Assembly (NCBI GenBank): GCA_025450975.1
Contig: JANWLI010000100.1
Coordinates: 1-12,814, forward strand
Direction of reading: 5' to 3'
Origin: Candidatus Kapaibacterium sp.
GTDB taxonomy: Bacteria; Bacteroidota; Ignavibacteria; Palsa-1295
Length of the DNA: 12,814 nt
The first letter of the stretch is position 1. Every line of letters begins with the position of its first letter. The position numbers and the translations under genes are program-made. The notes under the pieces were generated by a model. It worked only from the letters and a program-made list of their open reading frames with translations, was not told the DNA's origin and made no database searches. This document shows, one piece after another, positions 1 to 4,116 of this stretch.

Positions 1-828
1 AGGCCATAAAATTCACCGAGTCGGTGAGGTCTTTCCAGGTACCGCTGACGCCTTTCACGTCGGCCTGGCCGCCGAGCTTACCTTCGGAACCGACCTCGCG
101 CGCGACGCGCGTAACCTCCGACGCGAACGCGTTCAGTTGATCGACCATCGTGTTGATCGTGTTCTTGAGTTCTAGAATCTCGCCGCGAACGTCCACGGTG
201 ATCTTCTTCGAAAGGTCGCCCTTGGCGACCGCGGTCGTAACGTCGGCGATGTTGCGAACTTGCGACGTCAGGTTCGAGGCCATAAAATTCACCGAGTCGG
301 TGAGGTCTTTCCAGGTACCGCTGACGCCTTTCACGTCGGCCTGACCGCCGAGCTTGCCTTCGGAGCCGACCTCGCGTGCAACGCGCGTAACTTCGGATGC
401 GAACGCGTTCAGCTGATCGACCATGACGTTGATCGTGTTCTTGAGTTCCAGAATCTCGCCGCGCACCGGCACGGTGATCTTCTTGGACAAGTCGCCTTTT
501 GCTACGGCCGTCGTCACTTCGGCGATGTTACGCACCTGCGCCGTCAGATTCGAACCCATGAGGTTCACCGAGTCCGTAAGATCTTTCCACACGCCCGATA
601 CGCCTTTTACTGTTGCCTGGCCGCCAAGCTTTCCTTCGGAGCCCACTTCGCGCGCCACACGCGTCACTTCCATGGAGAAGAGGTTGAGCTGCTTCACCAT
701 TGAATTCACCTCTTTGGCGATGCGAAGGAATTCGCCCTGCAATTGCGTGCCGCCGATCTCGAGCGGCATCTCGTCGTTGAGGTTTGCTGTTGCCACCGAG
801 CCGATAACGTTGGCGATCTCGATCGTCG
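1..828 (-). repeat. 276-bp tandem repeat encoding 92-aa HAMP units
   Basis: Three in-frame units with a 276-bp period are visible; equivalent points lie at 5, 281 and 557. The copy from 1 and the copy from 277 share an exact 67-base match (1-67 and 277-343) and differ elsewhere mainly at synonymous-looking positions. The third copy, nearest the gene start, is more diverged. The period equals 92 codons, so copy number can change without breaking the frame. Confidence 0.9.
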
Positions 829-1195
829 GATGCACAAGATCGGAGTTCAGTGTATTAATCGACTCCACGCCCGTACGCCACCCGCCACGACTATTCGGCA
901 GCTCAAGCCGCTGCGTCAACTTGCCTTGCTTGCCGATCGTGTTCGCCGCCTCGGTAAATCTAATCATCATCTGCTCGTTGAGGTCGATGATCTCGTTGAG
1001 CGTATCGCAGATCGCCCGGACGCGGCCGCGCTGATCGACGGGCATACGCGCCGTAAAATCGCCGTTTTTCACTCTGGTGAGGACATCGAGCAGGATCTTA
1101 TCGCCTGCAGTCGATTCCATCATTGGAAGAAAATCTTCTTCTATAGTATGACCGTTCGTTTGTTCCGCAGTTTCGGGTTTCAAGAGTGTTTCCAT
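1..1195 (-). CDS. multi-HAMP sensor histidine kinase, N-terminal part (partial)
   Basis: The minus-strand frame is open from an ATG at 1195 to the left edge (398 codons), so the protein continues outside the window. It begins METLLKPETAEQTNGHTIEE. A divergent HAMP-like unit follows at about residues 35-90 and another near 90-175. Tandem 92-residue units then recur, each with VTRVAREVGSEGKLGGQ, VKGVSG.WKDLTDSVN, TTAVAKGDLSKKI and RGEILELKNTIN. This repeat is characteristic of HAMP arrays in Nik1/Os-1-type (group III) hybrid histidine kinases, which sense osmotic or envelope stress and have ~90-residue repeats. No signal peptide or membrane segment precedes the array, so a soluble cytoplasmic sensor is likely. 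The HisKA, HATPase and any receiver domains would lie beyond position 1, so kinase activity is inferred from the array. The start has no clear Shine-Dalgarno; an internal MM at residues 25-26 is an alternative start. Confidence 0.88.
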   Translation of the reverse strand, partial: METLLKPETAEQTNGHTIEEDFLPMMESTAGDKILLDVLTRVKNGDFTARMPVDQRGRVRAICDTLNEIIDLNEQMMIRFTEAANTIGKQGKLTQRLELPNSRGGWRTGVESINTLNSDLVHPTIEIANVIGSVATANLNDEMPLEIGGTQLQGEFLRIAKEVNSMVKQLNLFSMEVTRVAREVGSEGKLGGQATVKGVSGVWKDLTDSVNLMGSNLTAQVRNIAEVTTAVAKGDLSKKITVPVRGEILELKNTINVMVDQLNAFASEVTRVAREVGSEGKLGGQADVKGVSGTWKDLTDSVNFMASNLTSQVRNIADVTTAVAKGDLSKKITVDVRGEILELKNTINTMVDQLNAFASEVTRVAREVGSEGKLGGQADVKGVSGTWKDLTDSVNFMA

Positions 1196-1472
1196 GTACG
1201 TGGATTTGTATGTTATACGCGCTTACAGTAACCTTGAAGTACCTTCAAAGTTAATAATAAAACTTAAGCATGGAGATATTATCCGAAGCTTTCACCGTGA
1301 AGCCGGGGATAAATATATGGAGAGGTTTTAGAGCCAATTCGGCTTTGTGAGTAGCCGAATCGCCTTATTATAAGGGGAAAATACGAAAAAAGATTGCCAT
1401 TTACAAGGCTTTTTTAGACCGAAGGCCCTTTTTTTGTGCTCCCGGAGGGTTCTGGAGCCCAATCCCCCATTC
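1196..1472. other. intergenic region upstream of the kinase gene, with inverted repeats
   Basis: No convincing gene lies in these 277 bases. A perfect dyad TTGAAG-TAC-CTTCAA lies at 1234-1248 and overlaps a minus-strand TAACTTTG (complement of 1246-1253), which resembles the Bacteroidota -7 promoter element but has no matching TTTG 19-21 bases upstream. An 8-bp perfect inverted repeat with an 8-base loop lies at 1337-1360, followed by CCTTAT-T-ATAAGG at 1363-1375. The patch 1385-1440 carries A and T homopolymer runs and an imperfect AAGGC...GCCCTT pairing followed by T7 on the plus strand. No clean intrinsic terminator for the minus-strand hydrolase gene was found. Confidence 0.5.
1337..1360. 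repeat. perfect 8-bp inverted repeat (hairpin)
   Basis: ATTCGGCT at 1337-1344 pairs with AGCCGAAT at 1353-1360 across an 8-base loop. Neither strand has a T run after it, so it is not a standard intrinsic terminator. It lies between the end of the hydrolase gene and the start of the kinase gene, both on the minus strand, and could be an attenuating or processing structure. Confidence 0.5.
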
Positions 1473-2150
1473 TTAGACACATGCTGCTTCAACGTGGCAC
1501 AGATGTGCATGAAACCAGCATGTTGATAAGGGTGCTATAATTTCCGATGCACGCTCGTGATTATACAGAAAGCTGGTCTCAGGAATAACCTCCATTTTCT
1601 TGATGCAGCACAATTCCCTGAATACATGGTGTGCCGGCTCCCCGGGAGCTCCGTCCGAACTCGGTACAATGAGCAATGTCGGCGCCTTGATCATATGCAG
1701 TTCGCGAAAGTCGAGGTCATAGTTCTCCCCAAAAGCAACAATCGCCTTAAATTCTTCACCTAATCGGCACCCAGTCTGAAGGACAACGGCAGCTCCCCTA
1801 TCTGCGCCGAACAACCCGATGGGCAAACCAGTGGTTTGATCGCTTTCCCATACCCAGTGAATGACTGAGAGCAGCCGATCAACCAACAGATCGTCGTTTG
1901 AACAACTGTCTGCGCTCATAAGCTCTTCCTCGGTTAAGAGATCGACAGCAAGTGTCGCGATCTCGGCTTTTTGTAGTGTCGAAGCAATAAATTGCAATGG
2001 CAGCGTTCTTCTGCTTTCGCCGATGCCATTTACAAGGATAACTATCCCCTTGGCTCCGCGTGGCACGCACAGGATGCCACTAATCACATCACCTTTAACT
2101 AAAAGACGGAAAGGTACTTCCGGGAAATATGGATTTGCATTCTGTATCAT
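1473..2150 (-). CDS. dienelactone-hydrolase-like alpha/beta protein, probable pseudoenzyme
   Basis: A 225-residue cytoplasmic protein with the alpha/beta-hydrolase layout. There is a beta-strand with an oxyanion-type turn (GIVILVNGIGESRR, about 35-48), then DLLTEEE (70-76) with the spacing of the DLH-like domain found alone or fused to phosphoribosyltransferases. The nucleophile elbow is IGLFGADRGAA (111-121), and a strand KAPTLLIVPSSDG (155-167) supplies the usual acid D166. The family normally has G-x-S-x-G at the elbow; here the position is D117 (G-A-D-R-G). The usual His in a '.THLF' segment before the last helix aligns by eye with F194 in ETSFLYNH; H198 lies four residues later. Serine-hydrolase chemistry is therefore doubtful, and a binding or regulatory role, or an Asp-nucleophile mechanism, is possible. 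It is divergent from hsp20 across 370 bp. I see no sigma-54-like element at the usual distance. Confidence 0.75.
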   Translation of the reverse strand: MIQNANPYFPEVPFRLLVKGDVISGILCVPRGAKGIVILVNGIGESRRTLPLQFIASTLQKAEIATLAVDLLTEEELMSADSCSNDDLLVDRLLSVIHWVWESDQTTGLPIGLFGADRGAAVVLQTGCRLGEEFKAIVAFGENYDLDFRELHMIKAPTLLIVPSSDGAPGEPAHHVFRELCCIKKMEVIPETSFLYNHERASEIIAPLSTCWFHAHLCHVEAACV

Positions 2151-2401
2151 ACTCGCTTTGCACGAAAACGGAGTGGAATCCAGTGCAAGTTACTTTTTTG
2201 CGACCTCTGCACGAGTGTACAAGTTGCCATTACATCATGCGAAGCCGCATCGACCCCACACCGCATTCGCGAAAGTATCTACGTGTTTTACAACATTTGT
2301 GCCCTTAAATAATACCTTTGGAAAGTGAGTTTTTATGCCTTCCGGAGTACCTAAAAAATATACCGTAAAGAAATTTCTTCTACACATTAAACATAGTTGT
2401 C

Positions 2402-2417
2402 GGTCACCCTTCTGACC
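2402..2417. promoter_or_regulatory. dyad GGTCA-N6-TGACC, candidate activator site
   Basis: A perfect 5-bp inverted repeat with a 6-base spacer, centred about 55 bp upstream of the GG of the hsp20 -24 element. The geometry suits a dimeric regulator. No identical site was found upstream of the other sigma-54-like promoters, so its link to them is unproven. Confidence 0.3.
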
Positions 2418-2462
2418 AGTGGAAAACAGGTTGGTTTACGCCCTTACAAATCGACATTTTAT

Positions 2463-2478
2463 TGGCATACTTTTAGCG
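2463..2478 (+). promoter_or_regulatory. sigma-54-like -24/-12 promoter of hsp20
   Basis: TGGCATACTTTTAGCG compared with consensus TGGCACG-N4-TTGCW has the full TGGCA at -24 and GG-N10-GC spacing. The -12 box is TAGC rather than TTGC, giving 8 of 12 informative positions. The predicted start near 2489 leaves a leader of about 30 bases before the ATG at 2521. Confidence 0.45.
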
Positions 2479-2507
2479 TACCGACACACTGTCTCACAAG
2501 CACAAAG

Positions 2508-2514
2508 AAAGGAG
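2508..2514 (+). promoter_or_regulatory. strong ribosome binding site of hsp20
   Basis: AAAGGAG with 6-base spacing to the ATG at 2521. It fixes the hsp20 start and contrasts with the weak or absent Shine-Dalgarno sequences of the other genes in the window. Confidence 0.8.
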
Positions 2515-2520
2515 CAGCAC

Positions 2521-2979
2521 ATGACACTTGTTAAATTTGACCCGTGGCGCTCTCTGGAAAAGGCCGAGCGGGAAATGCAACACTTCTTTGAAGATTTCCG
2601 ACTCGGGTTTCCTGTTGCAACATCCTTCGATCTCAATGGATATATGCCCCGAATCGATACGTCAGAAGACGAGAAGAACCTCTACATTACTGCTGAACTC
2701 CCTGGGATGAAACAAGACGATGTAAAGGTAACAGTACTCAATGGAGCAATGACGATCCAGGGAAAGAAGGAGCGCCGCGAAGAAACAACAGAAAAGAATT
2801 ACCATCGCATCGAACGCTCGTTTGGAGAGTTCGCGAGGCAATTCGAACTTCCCGAAGGATACAAGAAAGAGAAGATTCATGCTAAGCTCACCGACGGAAT
2901 CCTACAGATAACCGTTCCGAAGAGTGAATCGAAAGCTGTGAAGACAGCTGAACAGTTGGTCCCTATTGAGATCAGCTAA
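2521..2979 (+). CDS. Hsp20 / alpha-crystallin small heat shock protein
   Basis: 152 residues, usual for the bacterial family. This is an ATP-independent chaperone that forms oligomers and holds unfolding proteins in the cytoplasm. The N-terminal arm (1-40, FDPWRSLEKAEREMQHFFED) is typical of Hsp20. The alpha-crystallin domain spans about 42-140 and includes ELPGMKQDDVKVTV, the GEFARQFELP segment and the signature AKLTDGILQITVPK. The C-terminal tail ends VPIEIS and contains the I-x-I motif that docks between dimers. The ATG at 2521 is chosen over an upstream in-frame ATG (2419) because AAAGGAG at 2508-2514 sits 6 bases before it and the conserved protein starts there. This is the only strong Shine-Dalgarno among the genes here, which fits high-level inducible translation. 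It is preceded by a sigma-54-like promoter and is apparently monocistronic. Confidence 0.96.
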   Translation: MTLVKFDPWRSLEKAEREMQHFFEDFRLGFPVATSFDLNGYMPRIDTSEDEKNLYITAELPGMKQDDVKVTVLNGAMTIQGKKERREETTEKNYHRIERSFGEFARQFELPEGYKKEKIHAKLTDGILQITVPKSESKAVKTAEQLVPIEIS

Positions 2980-3012
2980 TTTCTTGATTTCTTCATAAGA
3001 GGGGAACATGTG

Positions 3013-3076
3013 GAGTCCCGACCTGAAAGCACCTTGAGGCACTGTGAACTCTGAAGCGTGATGAGGGTCGGGCCTC
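3013..3076. repeat. long imperfect inverted repeat downstream of hsp20
   Basis: GAGTCCCGACC (3013-3023) pairs with GGTCGGGCCTC (3066-3076): 10 of 11 positions pair, with one T/C mismatch, enclosing 42 bases. The enclosed segment has shorter possible pairings such as CAC/GTG. There is no T run after it on the plus strand. It could be a 3' UTR structure of the hsp20 mRNA, a small RNA or a regulator site. It overlaps the first codons of the doubtful ORF at 3058. Confidence 0.45.
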
Positions 3077-3312
3077 ACTGTTATACAATTACTATGCTTA
3101 GAGCTAAGTATACTGTCTTTAGCGATCCACGATCCTTCCTGAAGGCCTATAGCCATTCGCCGGTACAGGCCACAACAGGAGTGGATGTTCGCAGATATTT
3201 AAATGCCGCCACAGAGGAGAACGCTAAACGGGCAAACCGATCAGTATTCCCGATGGATGCTGACGATACAGAGTGGCTCCGCAACGGGTTGATCAGGCGT
3301 CCCATATTCTAG
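3058..3312 (+). CDS. small hypothetical protein (doubtful)
   Basis: An 84-codon open frame that I do not recognise. The C-terminal half (RRYLNAATEENAKRANRSVF, then DADDTEWLRNGLIRRPIF) has a protein-like charge mix. There is no signal peptide or membrane segment. The first codons lie inside the inverted repeat at 3013-3076, so ATG 3094 (72 residues, MLRAKYTVF) is a better start if the gene is real; neither has a clear Shine-Dalgarno. A 16-bp palindrome at 3331-3346, 18 bases after the stop, could terminate it. It may equally be chance: the 375-bp gap between hsp20 and the barrel gene otherwise holds only the two hairpins. Confidence 0.3.
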   Translation: MMRVGPHCYTITMLRAKYTVFSDPRSFLKAYSHSPVQATTGVDVRRYLNAATEENAKRANRSVFPMDADDTEWLRNGLIRRPIF

Positions 3313-3330
3313 GTCATACCTCATGCCAAT

Positions 3331-3346
3331 AGCGAGTCCACTCGCT
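3331..3346. terminator. perfect palindromic hairpin between converging ORFs
   Basis: AGCGAGT-CC-ACTCGCT is a 7-bp perfect inverted repeat with a very short loop, followed on the plus strand by an AT-rich stretch (TCATATATTTAT). It lies 9 bases beyond the stop of the minus-strand barrel gene and after the stop of the plus-strand small ORF, where a bidirectional terminator would be expected. There is no true U-tract, so the call is tentative. Confidence 0.4.
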
Positions 3347-3354
3347 TCATATAT

Positions 3355-3882
3355 TTATCGGTGCCAACTGCCAAGCGATGCGGTAAACGTTAGGAGCAGT
3401 GCTGAGGCGTTCTCTGTAAGTGCACCTGATAAAACAACGCCAAGCCCGAGCAATTTGTATCGAAACATTATTTCTGCTTCAGCACAAGCGCCAAATTCAG
3501 AGATAGCCAGTTGCGTCGAACTTCCGGTAAACAGACTTGAGGTGCGGCGGGTGCGGTTTAGATACGCCGGCCCTGCAGAAAAGCGCAGGAGCCAGGAATC
3601 AATATATGCAAGTCGGCCATAGCAGACGTTCAATACCGTGACGTCGTCATTCGTACCAAAAATCTCCATCGTGCCACCGCCGCCAGCGGAAAGACTAATG
3701 ACCGACTGGGACCAGGCAAACGCTATGCGGCCTGATCCACCGAATGCGGTTTTACTGAGGTCATTCATCACTATAGGCCCTAACCCTACGCCTGCCCAGT
3801 AAGAATAATCCGTTTCCGGCTGAGCCACGGACCTGATGCTACTCAGGAGAAAAAGTGCGAGGAAAACAAACGACCGGATCAT
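3355..3882 (-). CDS. small exported protein, probable outer-membrane beta barrel
   Basis: 175 residues from the ATG at 3882. A Sec signal peptide (MIRSFVFLALFLLSSIRSVA, cut before Q21) leads into alternating glycine- and aromatic-rich segments: YSYWAGVGLGPIVM, GSGRIAFAWSQSVISLSAGGGG, LLRFSAGPAYLN, LGLGVVLSGAL and ALLLTFTASLG. These resemble short transmembrane beta strands of small outer-membrane barrels or opacity-like proteins. I do not recognise a specific family, and the C-terminus (SLGSWHR) lacks the usual terminal Phe. An in-frame ATG at 3921 would add 13 residues (MCRCNRHADQDTG) before the signal peptide, and it lies inside the predicted promoter, so 3882 is preferred. The gene is divergent from ppsA, with a sigma-54-like promoter on each side of the 234-bp spacer, implying joint control. 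Confidence 0.65.
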   Translation of the reverse strand: MIRSFVFLALFLLSSIRSVAQPETDYSYWAGVGLGPIVMNDLSKTAFGGSGRIAFAWSQSVISLSAGGGGTMEIFGTNDDVTVLNVCYGRLAYIDSWLLRFSAGPAYLNRTRRTSSLFTGSSTQLAISEFGACAEAEIMFRYKLLGLGVVLSGALTENASALLLTFTASLGSWHR

Positions 3883-3914
3883 ACCTGTATCTTGATCAGC
3901 ATGACGATTGCATC

Positions 3915-3930
3915 TGCACAATACCTGCCA
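3915..3930 (-). promoter_or_regulatory. sigma-54-like promoter of the barrel gene
   Basis: On the minus strand TGGCAGGTATTGTGCA matches TGGCACG-N4-TTGCW at 10 of 12 informative positions, with TGGCA and TGCA intact and GG-N10-GC spacing. It is the best match in the window. The predicted transcription start near 3904 leaves about 22 bases before the ATG at 3882 and excludes the upstream ATG at 3921. Confidence 0.6.
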
Positions 3931-4070
3931 CAGTTCAAATCGCCTCCGATATCGTCAAAACAAGTATTGTCAACTTATTAAAGGTAAAGAAAGCTGTCGG
4001 TTGGTAAAATTTCTGCTAGGACAAACTCCTACCGGAGCCGGATTTCACCCCAATAGGCACCATGCGTTCA

Positions 4071-4086
4071 GGGCACATTTATTGCC
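4071..4086 (+). promoter_or_regulatory. sigma-54-like promoter of the ppsA operon
   Basis: GGGCACATTTATTGCC matches TGGCACG-N4-TTGCW at 9 of 12 informative positions, with GGCAC and a complete TTGC and GG-N10-GC spacing. The predicted start is near 4097, about 20 bases before the first ATG (4117). It is likely to drive ppsA, the SDR gene and the L,D-transpeptidase gene together. Confidence 0.6.
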
Positions 4087-4116
4087 TATACTGAACGTAT
4101 TAACGCAGGCAATGCT

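Larger units (their letters stand above)
2151..2520. promoter_or_regulatory. divergent regulatory region between hydrolase and hsp20
   Basis: This 370-bp gene-free stretch serves two divergent genes. It is AT-rich in its right half. It contains a 12-bp perfect palindrome AAGAAATTTCTT (2368-2379), a dyad GGTCA-N6-TGACC (2402-2417), and a sigma-54-like promoter (2463-2478). The two dyads lie about 50 and 90 bp upstream of the -24 element, where activator or integration-factor sites could be. No ORF in it looks coding. Confidence 0.5.
3883..4116. promoter_or_regulatory. divergent promoter region, barrel gene / ppsA operon
   Basis: This 234-bp gene-free spacer has two outward-facing sigma-54-like elements whose -24 GG pairs are about 143 bp apart. 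Between them lies a short dyad TAGGA-N5-TCCTA (4017-4031) and AT-rich sequence (3955-4010). One enhancer-bound activator between the promoters could serve both directions. Confidence 0.45.

Noticed and set aside
260..1231. Long plus-strand ORFs (up to 203 codons) opposite the kinase gene
   Set aside because: They are antisense shadows of the repetitive HAMP coding sequence; the minus-strand frame gives the recognisable protein.
1430..1480. Possible tRNA gene on the minus strand (TCCGGGAGCAC end)
   Set aside because: No matching 5' acceptor strand at tRNA distance, no GTTCGA-type T-loop and no anticodon arm, so no intact tRNA.
1328..1510. 60-codon minus-strand ORF
   Set aside because: It overlaps the end of the hydrolase gene and the hairpin/homopolymer patch; the translation looks like read-through of structured noncoding sequence.
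1395..2037. 14-base match TGCCATTTACAAGG at 1395 and 2024
   Set aside because: One such match is about what chance allows in 12.8 kb; one copy is intergenic and the other is inside the hydrolase gene, with no flanking similarity.
2244..2257. Minus-strand GG-N10-GC upstream of the hydrolase gene
   Set aside because: Only the minimal tetrad matches, the extended -24 context is absent, and it is about 94 bases from the start, unlike the other sites.
2902..3156. 84-codon minus-strand ORF overlapping the hsp20 end
   Set aside because: It overlaps conserved hsp20 codons and the inverted repeat, and has no start signal or family resemblance.
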